Shown here: in pieces, positions 1-11,284 of the stretch
Layout of the letters: every line of letters begins with the position of its first letter
How positions within the stretch are numbered: the first letter of the stretch is position 1
NCBI GenBank assembly: GCA_002682825.1
Contig: NOKP01000012.1
Location: 372,001 to 436,000, forward strand
Source: Neonectria sp. B-13
Lineage: Eukaryota > Ascomycota > Sordariomycetes > Hypocreales > Nectriaceae
Direction of reading: 5' to 3'
DNA: 64,000 nucleotides
The notes under the pieces: model-generated
Told to the model about the DNA's origin: nothing
Databases searched by the model: none
Seen by the model: the letters and a program-made list of their open reading frames with translations, nothing else
Program-made: the position numbers and the translations under genes

Positions 1-1
1 C

Positions 2-3000
2 TTGAATGCCGTGGATAATTTCGCCATGGCGGCTTCCAGTCGCAAGGGCCAAAATGCCACCAGCAGCGTCTACATGGATAAGTCTTTGCTCCTAGTGGAA
101 ACCCTGCAGAAGCCGCTTGCGAACTGTTCGTCCACGAGTATCTTCTCCAGCGAGGTTGAGCCTGTCACGGTCCAGATTCGAGACGTCGGCGTTGAACTCA
201 CCACAAAGGCCTTTTGGTCTACCAGAAGCCTGAACAGAGCCACCTCCAAGTCCGTTCATCAGCCACCCAAGGAACTCCTTCGTTCAGTATCAGCCGACTT
301 CCAACCGGGCTCACTCACGGCAATCATTGGAGGCAGTGGATCCGGAAAGACGACGCTCTTGGACGCCCTCTCCGATAGACTGACCGGCCGGGCACGGATC
401 AACCAAGGCACAGCCGTCTTTAACGGTAGGCCTGGAGTTGATAACATCAGACATGCCTATGTCACCCAGGAAGACGTACTTCTCCCAACTCTGACTGTAA
501 GAGAAACCTTGCGATATGCTGCCGACCTGCGACTTCCACCGCCCGCAACAGCCAAGGAACGTTACGATATTGTCGAGGATGTCATCACCGAGCTGGGTTT
601 GCAGAAATGTGCCAATACTCGAATTGGAAACAGCCAGAACCGAGGATGTTCGGGCGGAGAGAAGCGTCGCGTCAGCATTGGCGTCCAGCTTCTTGCAAAT
701 CCATCTTTGTTGTGTTTAGATGAGCCCACAACCGGCCTTGATGCTGCAAGTGCCTTTCAACTGGCGGCTACACTTCGCAGACTATCTCAACGAGGCCGCG
801 TCGTGATCACGACGATTCACCAGCCTCGGTCGGAGATATGGTCTCTGTTTGACAACCTCGTCGTATTGGCTGACGGAGGTCCCGTGTATTCCGGCCCCGT
901 CTCTGAGTCTCTCCCGTGGTTCCAGACGCTTGGCTTTGAAAAGCCGCCCTTCATCAACCCTGCCGACTTTGTCATCGACACTGCTGCCATTGACTATCGC
1001 GCTGCTCAGTTGGAAGACGAAAGTAGAGCTCGTGTCAACGCTCTTAAGTCCGCTTGGAATGCTGAGAGTCAGCGCCGTTTTCCGCCTTTGTCTGGCTCTG
1101 TATTCCCTGTGCACACGGTGCCAGCACGAAGGAAAGGAAGCCAACATACGAGTCGAATCCGACAACTTCGTGTTCTGACCAACCGAACCGTCAAAGTCAC
1201 TTACCGCGACCCTCTGGGAATGACAGCATCCATAACAGAGGCGATACTCATGGGCCTCGCAGTGGGCTACTTGTTCTACGACCTTGGCCTAGACCAGGCT
1301 GGCATTCGATCCCGCCAAGGCTGCTTATATGTGGTTGCGAGTCTGCAAGGTTATCTAACACTCATCTTTGAAACGTACCGTCTGAGTCTCGACATGCCAA
1401 TTTTCGACCGAGAGGCATTGGAACATTGTGCTAGCCCTGTTGCATTTGTCTTTTCTCGCCGACTTGCAAGATTTCCCACCGAGGACCTGCCTGTTCCTCT
1501 GTTATTCTCTACTTTGATTTACTTCATGACCGGCCTCGATCGTCAAGCAAGCAAGTTTTTGATATTCTTTGCTATTACTATGCTTAGCCACTATCTCGCC
1601 GTGCTTTGCGCAATGGCGTGTGTGGTAATCAGCAGGGACTTTGCCAGTGCAAGCCTCATTGCAAGCTTGATATACACCCTGCAGAGCATTGCGTCGGGGA
1701 TGATTGTTCAAGTCGACACTATTCCGATCTATGTTCGGTGGACCCGTTGGATCACTTACACGGTATGTTTGATCTTGCCGCGTGCCGTACAAATCTGACC
1801 TGATTAGTTCTACACGTTCAGTGCCTATATCGCGAACGAGTTTGAAGGCAACTTCAACGAATGCCCTTATTCAGGTGGCCGAAGCAACCCCAAATGTGCC
1901 CAGTATAACGGTGACTTTGTGATCAAGGCGCTGGGGTTTCCACAGCACTGGACTGGCCTTGCGATAGCCTGCATGGTGGGATTCGTCGTCTTCTTTGTGT
2001 CATTCTCGATCATTGGGCTTCAATATTTGAAGCCAACGTCGATTGCGAATGCTCGTGCTCCCGAACCGCGAAAAGAGCTCCCTCCTGACATGGACGGAGA
2101 AGGTCAACTACTTGTGACCAGGATGCCACCTGTTCCAGTTGAGCTTCAGCAATTTGCACTGACGCTGAGCACCAAAACCCTGAAAAGCCTTACGACTGGT
2201 CCTACAGAGAAAATCATCCTGAATCCGATCAATGCTAAATTCGAGCCTGGTGTTCTCAATGTCATCATTGGTCCCTCTGGCAGTGGAAAGTCCTCTCTCC
2301 TGAATGCAATAGGGCGAAGACTTCACAACTCCATCAGCACCAAATACTGCTCGTCTGGAACGATAACATTTGACGGCATCGAAACATCCAATCTGGCCAT
2401 GCAATTAATCTGCTCTTACGTTCATCAAGACGGTGAACTGCTGTTGCCCGCAATGACTGTGCGAGAGACCTTGCGCTACGCAGCGGCGTTGCGATTACCT
2501 CGATCTATAAGTCCCAAGGACAGACACCAGCGCGCAGAGGTTGTGTTGCTCAAGATGGGGCTGAAGAATTGCGCAGAAACGCTTATAGGAAGTGAATCGT
2601 TCAGAGGCATATCAGGAGGAGAAAAACGCCGCGTGTCTCTCGCCATTCAAATTCTGACTGAGCCGCAAGTTCTTCTTGTGGATGAACCCACATCTGGACT
2701 CGACGCATTCACGGCCAACTCCATCGTACAAGCCTTGCAGGACCTAGCTAAGGAAGGCCGCACCATTATCATGGCAATTCATCAGCCTCGTTCAGACTTG
2801 TTTTGTTACTTTGGGAATATCCTGTTGCTATCTCAAGGCGGCTCGCCTGTTTACTTTGGGCCAGCGGAGGAGATGACCAAGTATCTCAGCGAATGTGGCT
2901 ACGATTTTCCGGTTCAGACAAATCCTGCCGACTTTGCATTGGACATAATTACGGACTTTCATCAACAGGGCCCGAAGGGAGAAGAAAGCCGTCAAAGGGT

Positions 3001-3979
3001 GCAAGAGCTGATCGAACTTTGGAGGCAACGAGTCACCTCACAGCTTAGCGACATAGAATCTGCTGGGGTTCAGTGCACAAGTCCAGTTGAAACATCCCAG
3101 AGCATTGGAGAGACGTCAACCGCTCTCGGTGCATTAGCGCGCACGAGGGTAACCGCCCTTCACATCTCCCTCCCCCTACTAATCCGTCGAGCCATCACCA
3201 ACACTCGTCGACAACCCCAGCTGGTTCTGTCTCGCATCATGCAATCAAGCGGCGTGGCCATCATCTTCACTCTATTCTTCGCCCACCTTGGCCACGATTA
3301 CAGCTCTATACAAAACCGGTTGGGCTTCTTTCAGCAACTGGGTGGATTCTACATCATCGGTATGCTTACCAACGCGGCCATATATCCCAACGAGCGCGAC
3401 GTTGCCTACCGAGAAATCGAAGACGGCGCGTATGGCGTGGACTCTTTCCTAGCGTCTTACACCATCGTCGAACTGCCCTTCGAGATTATTAATTCCTTCT
3501 TCTTTGGAACCCTTGCAGTCTTTGTTGTGGGTCTCCCTCACACAGCTGCCACCTTCTTTGTTACCACCTTCGTCTGCTTCACTGGGTTGTCTTGCGGCGA
3601 GAGTCTCGGCATCATGTTCAACACGCTCTTCTCTCATACGGGGTTCGCAATCAACCTGATGGGAGTATTTCTTGCTTTGGCTAACAGCATGGCTGGAATT
3701 CTCTCACTCGACATGCCGCCATTATTTGAAGCGCTGAACTATGTGTCGCCAATCCGCTATCAAGTGCGCGGAGTGGCATACTACTCAATGCAAGGGCAGC
3801 AGTTCGATTGCAAATTTGACGACGAATCTTGTCCGATTACGACCGGTGATGAGGTCTTGAAGCTATATAAGCTCGACGAAGATCCAATCATTAGTATCAT
3901 GGGGATGGTAGCTTGTGTTGTTGTATATCGATTACTGGCCTGGCTTTTGTTAAGGGTGGCTAGAAGCATCAAGGCATAG
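2..3979 (+). CDS. full-size ABCG-type ABC transporter (5' end possibly outside the window)
   Basis: Predicted plasma-membrane exporter driven by ATP, with two nucleotide-binding and two membrane halves in NBD-TMD-NBD-TMD order. Exon 1 runs to 1762, a 45-nt intron is 1763-1807, and exon 2 runs 1808-3979; the phase closes exactly. NBD1 has Walker A GGSGSGKTT (about nt 329-355), signature SGGEKRRV (about 650) and Walker B LLCLDEPTTGLD (about 705-740). NBD2 has GPSGSGKSS (about 2270), SGGEKRRVS and VLLVDEPTSGLD. Hydrophobic segments follow each NBD. The frame is open to the left edge. The first ATG in the window is at 26 and would give about 1302 aa, shorter than classical PDR pumps (about 1500 aa), so either the start lies upstream or this is a shorter ABCG subgroup. 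The substrate cannot be read from the sequence. Its place beside oxidoreductases suggests metabolite or toxicant efflux (inference). Confidence 0.9.
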
Positions 3980-4577
3980 CCAGGTTGAATTCGCCTTAGA
4001 TTTCAATATTATTTTCTCATAATTCATCAACAAGGTCGATATCTACTTCAGACTAAACGTCAGCTCATGGTCGACGTAATGTTTCCCAGTCGATGTAAAG
4101 CAACGTAAGCAGCGGCCAACGATTGCCCTGTTTGCAATGAGATCTAGATCATTTGAAAGCATGGTTTCCACCCCCCTGCACCAGAGATTAAAAGTGAAAA
4201 TAAGGGGGGCTTGTAGTCATCGCGGTTGATTTCAAGCTTTGGGGGCTAGTTTAATGAGCATGCTCTAGTGGTTTGGTCAGAGTAAGCTGATATGTCCGCG
4301 GAACTCCGGCTCGGAGTCCGGGTTGCAAATCAAAGGCAGGGGCCTACACAGCCACTTCGCACTACGAATCAAGTAGCTCTGGGGTGTTCGTATTATGTTA
4401 CTAAGATACCCAAATGCCCTAGATTGTACTCACAAAGCTAGAAGGTTCAATCATATAAGAATCTCAAGACTTGGCTTGGAAAACTCCCAGAACCAGACAA
4501 TCTCCCATCTGATCACTTCGGATTACTCTTGCACTACCGAAACTCAGACTCGCAACAAAACAAAACAAAACATCAAG
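3980..4577. promoter_or_regulatory. intergenic and promoter region of the CipA-like gene, with a CGG-type inverted repeat
   Basis: This 598-nt gap has no credible gene. At 4303-4317 there is a perfect inverted repeat, ACTCCG-GCT-CGGAGT, about 260 nt upstream of the start codon at 4578, with CCGCGG just before it (about 4295-4301). Inverted CGG triplets are the usual target shape of Zn2Cys6 regulators, and such a regulator is encoded at 8826. An A-rich leader directly precedes the ATG. That the repeat is a real operator is inference. Confidence 0.45.
4303..4317. repeat. inverted repeat ACTCCG-3 nt-CGGAGT
   Basis: This is a perfect 6-bp inverted repeat with a 3-nt spacer. The same half-sites recur as ACTCCG-1 nt-CGGAGT at 8727-8739 in the divergent epoxide hydrolase/regulator promoter, and separately at 13273-13278 and 13319-13324 upstream of the FAD oxidase. 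It may be a binding site for a Zn2Cys6 factor (inference). Confidence 0.6.
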
Positions 4578-5650
4578 ATGGTCTCTACAAAGTACGCCAA
4601 GGACCAGCCTACGGGATTTACCAACCGCATTGACAGAGTTGCAATTATCGGTGTACGTACAGACATTCATTCCATGTACGAAGATAAGACACTGACTTAA
4701 ATCAGGCTGGAGGCCGCCAGGGCGCTCATATGACCGAGCAACTTCTCAAGACAGGTAGACACACTGTCACTGCTCTGACTCGCGCCAACAGCAAGGCCAA
4801 GCTGCCTTCCGGTGTCCAAGTTGCGGCGGTAGACTATGAAGATGAGGAGTCAATTGCAACTGCTCTCGCAGGACAGCAGGCTCTTGTCATAACTCTCGCC
4901 CATACCGTTGACATCGAAGTCCACCATCGCATCGTCAGGGCTGCAGGCAAAGCGGGCGTGCCGTATATTGTGCCGAACATCTACGCAGCGAACATTGTCG
5001 TGAACAACAAAGGAGCGGTCGACGACTTTTTCCCCGCTGCGCCTCTGAGGTCACTCTTGACTGAGATAGGGAGCGTTGGAGTCAGTTCCTGGACTGTTCT
5101 TGTTGGCAGTGTCTGGTTCGACTACAGCTTTCCTGCCGGGCCAAACTTTCTTGGGTTCGACATCAAGAGCCGCCAAGTCACCTTCTTCGACCAGGGAACA
5201 GCCAAGATCAACACGTCGACATGGGCTCAGTATGGTCGTTCCCTCGCTGCACTGTTGAGTCTAAAGAAGCTACCGGAGGACGAGAATGACACCTCGCCCA
5301 CTGTGTCTCAGTTTGAAAATCAGCCGCTGTACGTTTCCAGCTTCTTCGTCAGCCAGCGCGACATTTTCGAGGCACTTAAGATTGCCACGGGCACAACGGA
5401 TGCCGACTGGACCATTGGGTACGAGGCTACCAAGGACCGTATGGCTGATGGAAAGGCTACCGCTGCCACTGGGGATTTCACAGGACTTGTCAAGACGTAC
5501 TACTCGTTTTTGTTTTCGCCCGAGGGCCAGAAGCTGAACTACGAGGACAAGACGCACAATGAGCTACTTGAGTTGCCAAAGGAAGATTTGGTGGAAATTG
5601 TCAAAGTTTGCGTCACGAGGGCCGAAAATGGCTACAACCCCTTTCAGTAG
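4578..5650 (+). CDS. CipA-like NmrA/isoflavone-reductase family NAD(P)-binding protein
   Basis: Predicted cytosolic NAD(P)-dependent reductase or regulator of the atypical short-chain dehydrogenase (NmrA-like) group. Exon 1 is 4578-4652, a 53-nt intron (GTACGT...CAG) is 4653-4705, and exon 2 is 4706-5650, giving 339 aa. Joining the exons restores the N-terminal dinucleotide-binding strand and glycine motif, VAIIGAGGRQGAHM. The N-terminus (KYAKDQPTGFTNRI) matches fungal proteins annotated as oxidoreductase CipA-like, as recalled from the family. No signal peptide or membrane segment is seen. The start is the only ATG that keeps the family N-terminus. The physiological substrate is unknown. Neighbours include a secreted epoxide hydrolase and an FAD oxidase, consistent with aromatic or phenolic metabolism (inference). 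Confidence 0.85.
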
Positions 5651-6979
5651 TTGGACAGTAGGATTGGAAGTACGAGTGCGTTGTTTTGCTTGTTATAAGC
5701 AACACAGGAGACGAATTGAAATGATGACGTCACATGCATCGTTTAATCATTGCCAAGAACCAAGCAATTCGCCATCAACGCGAATTCCAAGTCTAAAATG
5801 TACCCATGGCCTAATTCCCTAATCCTAACCCCACCAAGTTCTTAGGTATTACTCGAGCGTTGCTGTCTGCTCGCAATTGACGCGTTCCTGTGTGAGCATG
5901 TGGCTCGTTGGGGCCGACCTGTCCCTCTTCCATGACCTAAATCTTGATGATCATCTGTGTGTGCTGTGCTGCTGGGTTGGGGTTGGATCTGAAGTTGGAC
6001 CGCATCATTGAATCGATCGCCTCCTCTACCTCCCCCTAGGTCAGGGGCGAGAATTCCAGCAGGCCCTTGCCTGTAGAGTACTGAAATCCCGCCCACTAGC
6101 CTCCCATGGAGTCCCAACCCTTTGAGAATACGTACTGTCCGATGTTAGGACGGTACACGGTGAAAGTCTCTGCGTGCAGTACCCACCAGGCTTAACTGGA
6201 ACTGTGGAGGACCAGCGTCGCTTCCTTGAGACACAGGAGCATTAGATGGGTAAATGTCATATTGAGTGGCATCTAGGCCAGTCGCCCATCCCGTGGGCTC
6301 AGTGCTAGGGTGTCATTACCCAACGCCTCGTGCTCGGAGATCTTGCGGAAGGGCAGGGCTCCGTGAGGAAGTCCGCGAGCCGCCGGATCCTAGAGATGCG
6401 ATTTTCGCACTGCGGGAACCTCCATGTCCCAGAAGCAAGCCGTGTCGTGTAGCGGATCGAGTCGCATCACTCGGCGGTGGGGGGAGAGGCCTGCCATTGT
6501 CGACACGCGACTGTTCATCTCAAAGTCAATCGGATGATGATGGTCGGCGCGAGTGCTGTGTCGTGGTCAATGGAAACCCGCAAATCTCAAAGGCACATTT
6601 TCGAACACGCCCAAGCCTCTGTCTATCAAAGTAATCGCATAGAGAAAAACGTGGCAAGGGATTCAAACGACTACGTGTCGATTAATGGTGCCCTTCTAAG
6701 CTTCTTCCCACATCGGAAACCATTTTTATTGTACCATATCTTATATCAACTGTGTATAAAATTGGATTCCGGCTGTGGGAGGCAGCGTCTAGTTTCATTG
6801 TGATTGCTTAAGTGTGTAGGAATCGGTCTATGTAGCCTGTGTTATCTAGGGTTATAGGTTCTTTGTGAGAGCCATGGATTAAGATACAGTGCTCGCAAAT
6901 AAGGCTATTTGTACAAGAAAGTCGACCAAAAACTTGAATCAAGGTTCTACAACCCCTTCATTCAAGCCAGGTACCAAGG
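5651..6979. other. intergenic region, no gene supported
   Basis: About 1.3 kb between the CipA-like stop and the epoxide hydrolase stop. Short open frames of up to about 120 codons occur on both strands, but none has a recognisable motif, a good start context or plausible splice structure. It is more GC-rich at 6.0-6.5 kb. Nothing else is seen. Confidence 0.5.
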
Positions 6980-8402
6980 TTAGTGGAACACGTTGACTCC
7001 AGAAGCGCTTTTGTCACCCCAAAAGGCCCAGCAGTCTTCAACAAGGCTGTGCGGATTTACGAAGGCGGGAAAATGCCCACCGAGAACATCAGGAGTCTTC
7101 TTACTGAAGAAAGTGATGTTGCCTTGACGCCGAGCCCATTCGATCGGCTGCAGGGTAGGAACAAGTTAGCTGGTCGGACCTGATGTTGAGAAAGAATGAG
7201 ACAGACTTACCACATCGTAGCCCGCGTCGCCAAAGTATTTGACCACACCGACTGGCTGCTTCACATAGGGGAAGACACCATCTAAAATACCCTCCTATGA
7301 CAGAACATGGTCAGCTGTCAATACTCAGATAACATACAGGGTGTGAACGTACTCGATTGGCCTCTTTATAAATCCTCAGCCCGCCATATGGGCCTTGAAT
7401 GTAGTTCAACATAGACCACGTAATGAGTTGCTCTGTACCCCATTCATAGCCCGGCGTCATCATGCGCATGCCCATGTACTGCCATGCCATCCAAGCGACA
7501 GGGCTGTCGGCCAGCCCGATGGCGACCTGCAGAGGCACGGATTTCTCAATGTCCCAGTATGCTTTGGTCCAGGTGAAGCCAGGATCCGTCAACAGGCTGA
7601 TGAGAGCAGTCTCCTCTGGAGTGGTCTCATTATTGGTGAAGCGCTGCAGGTCGGTAGAGTTTGGTGCAACGCTGAAAAGATTTGACAGGATCGAGACCAG
7701 TGAGTCAGGGAAGTCGGGCGACATGACCCGAAGTATATGGCTGCCGAAGTCACCTCCTTGGCCGACGTACTTGGTGTAGCCAAGTTGATTCATCAAGTCA
7801 TTGAAGCCTTGACCCATCTCGCGCAAACCGAGACCTGGGTGCGAAGAAGCAGGAGAGAAGCCAAAGCCGGGCAAGTCCGGGGCAACGACATGGAACGCAG
7901 GGAGAGTTTTGTTGGGCGGACTGGTCAGCAAATCAATGATGCCAGCGACTTCGTGGAACGTTCCGGGCCAGCCATGTAGGAAGAGGAGGGGAATTGCATC
8001 AAGTCGATCGGACCGATGATGGACGAAATGTAGAGGGATTGGATGTGTGTAATTTTCTCCAGCGTGGACTGTTGTCGTGAAGTGCTGAAAGTTGTCGTTG
8101 AGAGACTTTTCCACCTTTCTCCAGTCGTATTCATCTGCCCAGTACTGGGACCAGGCGCTCACAACACGTGAAGGGACACCGTCATCATAGTCGGGTTGGT
8201 CAAGATCGATTGACAAGCGTGTTTTGCCAGCTTTTGCTTTTGTCTCATCGATGAAGTCTTGGTGGACGTGAATGGTAAATGGTTGAGGTTCGCTGGTGAA
8301 ATGAGCGTTGAAGTTCGAGTGATGCGCTGAGTGGACGCGGTGTGCAGCAATGGGAACCACAAATTGGCATCCCAGAAGAGCAGTAAATACTAGGCCAAAC
8401 AT
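6980..8402 (-). CDS. secreted epoxide hydrolase (EHN domain plus alpha/beta hydrolase)
   Basis: Hydrolyses epoxides to diols through an aspartyl ester intermediate. Exons on the minus strand are 8402-7353, 7294-7211 and 7147-6980, giving 433 aa; both junctions are phase 0. The start at 8402 (MFGLVFTALLG) gives a clean signal peptide; a longer in-frame start near 8507 would bury it. An epoxide-hydrolase N-terminal domain (QPFTIHVHQDFID) is followed by the oxyanion motif HGWPG, the nucleophile elbow GQGGDFGSH with Asp, and in exon 3 the catalytic His in GGHFPAF. Translation of the unspliced frame ends early after exon 1, so the last 84 residues are only seen after splicing. It shares a 423-nt divergent promoter with the Zn2Cys6 regulator at 8826. 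Secretion suggests action on external or plant-derived epoxides (inference). Confidence 0.9.
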
Positions 8403-8825
8403 TTTGCACGTATGATGAGCTACTATGCCTAACAAAATGAGGAGTGGCTGATTCTTAATTGGGACAAGACGGCTCGGCCTTATGTCATTTATGAAGCGAC
8501 TACACATGTCCGTAAGATGATGGCGTTTTTCAATGCTTGGTGATCCATTTACCAGGGTCTTGTCCGTCGGACTCCGCAGCTGATTGATTCAGCAGAACTG
8601 CATCTTCGTTCGGGTAAGCAGTTTGTATGACAAAGTCCGCGGAGTTCCGGATTCCGCGGACTCCGGGTGCACGTGGACGTAAGCAGATTCTGAGCAAGGA
8701 AAAGGCAGATTTTGTCCGAGACCTGGACTCCGGCGGAGTTTGAACCCTTCCACAACGACTTTATTTGCCAAGCAGCCTCCATTGACAACAACGCTGGTAC
8801 TTTTGCCCAACGAGTCACCTGTCCC
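8403..8825. promoter_or_regulatory. divergent promoter with four CGG-rich inverted repeats
   Basis: This 423-nt gap lies between the epoxide hydrolase and regulator starts. It holds GTCCG-1 nt-CGGAC at 8562-8572; a 9-bp perfect inverted repeat GTCCGCGGA / TCCGCGGAC at 8635-8643 and 8653-8661 with a 9-nt spacer that itself contains TCCGGA; and ACTCCG-1 nt-CGGAGT at 8727-8739. Inverted CGG elements suit Zn2Cys6 dimers, so the regulator may control itself and the hydrolase (inference). Confidence 0.6.
8635..8661. repeat. 9-bp perfect inverted repeat with 9-nt spacer (CCGCGG core)
   Basis: The two arms are GTCCGCGGA (8635-8643) and TCCGCGGAC (8653-8661). Each arm contains the palindrome TCCGCGGA and the spacer contains TCCGGA, so the block is a nested set of CGG/CCG half-sites about 165-190 nt upstream of the regulator ATG and 230-260 nt upstream of the hydrolase ATG. 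Confidence 0.65.
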
Positions 8826-10775
8826 ATGGATCGGTCACGACGAGACAGGGGGCTTGGTCGCAGAAAAGTGAGTCAGCTCCAAGCACAGCAATCAAGGGGT
8901 TCCGTTTACTAACAACATCGACACCAGGCTTGCGACAGTTGCTGCCAGAGAAAGGTTAGGTGTGATGCAAAGAAGCCTCAATGCTCCACATGCTCCATGC
9001 ATGATGTTCCCTGTGTATGGACCGCTGGGTTGCCTCCGAAACCTCCGAGGAGGACCCAGGCCAGCACCAAGCCGAAAGACAGGTCAGAACTGTACCCTGG
9101 ACGCTGTCGGAGTTTCATGACTGCTGACATCCACAGTGGCTCAAATGAAGGTCGCTTCGGGAGTATTGAAGACAGGCTCAGGGCTATCGAGGCTCAGCTT
9201 TGGCGAAATGCCTCCACGAATCAATCAGCGATGGAGACAGAGGATGAAGATCAATACGTCGTAGCTTCTCCGGAGGCTCATTCACCAACGCCGTCTTCGA
9301 TTAATACCCCAGCTAGCCTCCAGCAAAGCATGACTCTGCAGGCTTTTCAGTCAACTGATCCAGACGACCTTCCGCTCCCTCCTCGGCGCGAAATCGAGCC
9401 GCTGATTGCCAATTACTTCCAAGGTTTCAATCAGGCCATGCCACTATTTCATCATGAAAGCTTTATGAAGATGGTCCAGGAATGGTATGAGTTTCCTTCC
9501 CGGCGCGATCAAGCATCATGGTCGGCAATCAACGTCGTAATCGCACTCTCCCTGAGACATACTCCTTCTGAGCACACCAACGCCGGTGATAGAGTGGCCT
9601 CGATGTGCATCCGCAATGCGCAATCCACCATGGATAGCCTCGTCTATCGGGACCAAGACTTGAAAGGAATGCAAGTCCTCTTAGGGTTGGCTTTGCTATT
9701 TCTCGGCACTGCTCATCCTCATCCTGCCTGTGTCTTGGTTGCGACGGCAGTAAAATTGGCACATCGGCTCAAACTTCATATGAAGGGGAGATCAGATGCT
9801 CAAGAAAACACTCTGGAGCGGAATCGTCTTTTCTGGATCACTTATATCGTTGATCGAATCATATCAATGCACACCGTTGAGCCATACCTGCTACAGGACC
9901 ATGACATGGATATTGATGTCAAGGAAAGTACAGGTCTTGACGACGCAATCGGGTGTCTTTTCCTCAAGGATGACACTCAACGCGTCGACTTTCTCCGAAT
10001 CCGCGTTAAGTTGGCTCTCATCCAAGGCAAGGTTTACGACCTCGTTTACTCCGTCAGAGCTTCGAAGCTCTCTTCGAACCAGAAACAGGCTGCCACTGAG
10101 CGCCTCGACCGGATGCTTGAAGAATGGCATAGCTCAATACCTAAATTCTTCACTTTTGACGAAGCTGCAAGGATGGACCTGGGGCCGCGAAGGCACTGTA
10201 TCTCCCTGCACATCGCTTACTACCAATGTCTTTTCTCGAGCCGTCGAGCTAATGCAAATGAAAGCTCATGGGTGAAGCGCCTAACTGATTTCAGCGATGC
10301 ACTTGGTCAGAGTGAACTTGAAAAGAATTCACAGACCGCACCAGCGTTGCTGCCGTCGAACTGGTTAAGCTTGGTAACAGCCGCAAGATCATGTTTGGCA
10401 TTATTAGACCTGATAGATGACAATGACTCCGCGCTACGATGGTAAGCCCCCTTGCCCTGGCTTTCGATAGTCCAATGGCTGACGTTGAAAAGGAGTGCAA
10501 CCTGCGCTTGCCAGGCTGCCATTACTATACTCGCAGCGAATAACCTGACCCTCTCTGAGCACGATCTTCATGAACAGATCGATTTGGATGAGAACCGAAT
10601 AGAGAAGGCTGTGGAGCAGCTTGAACGGCGCCTCTGCGACTCCGATGACCCCTATCTGCGAGCAATAAACCATATATGCTCCGATCTCAGCAGAAGAGCT
10701 GCATTGGCAGTCATCAAATATCACGAAACTTCGGCCGCTGGAGCCTTTTGGGACGATGAGTCGATTATCAGTTGA
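8826..10775 (+). CDS. Zn2Cys6 transcription factor with fungal-specific regulatory domain
   Basis: Nuclear DNA-binding regulator. Exons are 8826-8867, 8928-10441 and 10493-10775, giving 612 aa. Intron 1 has an ACTAAC branch site and splices directly before the zinc cluster, whose spacing is C-x2-C-x6-C-x6-C-x2-C-x6-C starting ACDSCCQRKVRC at nt 8928. A middle homology region typical of the fungal_trans domain follows (for example YFQGFNQAMPLFHHESF). Intron 2 removes a stop that would otherwise cut the last 94 residues (TGG split across the junction). It is transcribed divergently from the epoxide hydrolase, in a promoter packed with CGG palindromes. It is the natural pathway-specific regulator candidate for the redox genes around it (inference). 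Confidence 0.9.
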
Positions 10776-11284
10776 AGTTCTAGAACACATCCTAAATACG
10801 CCATATTTTCAGACGACAAACTATGCTTACATTAGCAAGTTTCGTTAATATGTTCAACAAAGAATGATTAATTCATTATATGTTAGATGAGGGCCAAGGA
10901 TTAATACTGTTAGTGTTCGAATTATCGAATGATAAAATATAAATCAGGGGCTCTAATGTTAGACTTGATTTACCTCTATTCTGTTTGGTTAAGGTTGTTC
11001 ATGCCTCGTCCAATATTTGGGATCTGGGAAGATGATAGACTCTTAATTTCTTCTAGTCCTAGTGGAAGAGAAATGTCTTAATATACATGAATGGATCTAT
11101 GGTAGATGATAAACAACCTGTCATCTAAAATGACATGAAAGGAAGAGAAAATTGTCATCTAAGACAATTATGCTGTTGAAGGCATCAAATTTCGTACAAG
11201 AAAGTCAAAGAGGTCGGAATTCATAGCAAACCAATGGGCGGATGAACCTTGATAGTCTTTGCAAATGATAGTTCACGTCCCCCG
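10776..11284. other. AT-rich intergenic region between convergent genes
   Basis: About 510 nt between the stops of the regulator and the FAD oxidase. It is AT-rich with short repeats of the GATGATAAA / TCATCTAA type around 11100-11170. No open frame of interest is seen; it probably holds the two 3' untranslated regions. Confidence 0.5.

Noticed and set aside
4294..4335. possible tRNA B-box-like GGGTTGCAAATC after the CGG repeat
   Set aside because: No cloverleaf can be formed; the region is better explained as a promoter with CGG palindromes.
5842..6803. several frames of 90-120 codons on both strands
   Set aside because: GC-driven chance frames without motifs, starts or introns.
6983..7183. 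66-codon plus-strand frame
   Set aside because: It is the antisense shadow of exon 3 of the epoxide hydrolase, which carries the catalytic His.
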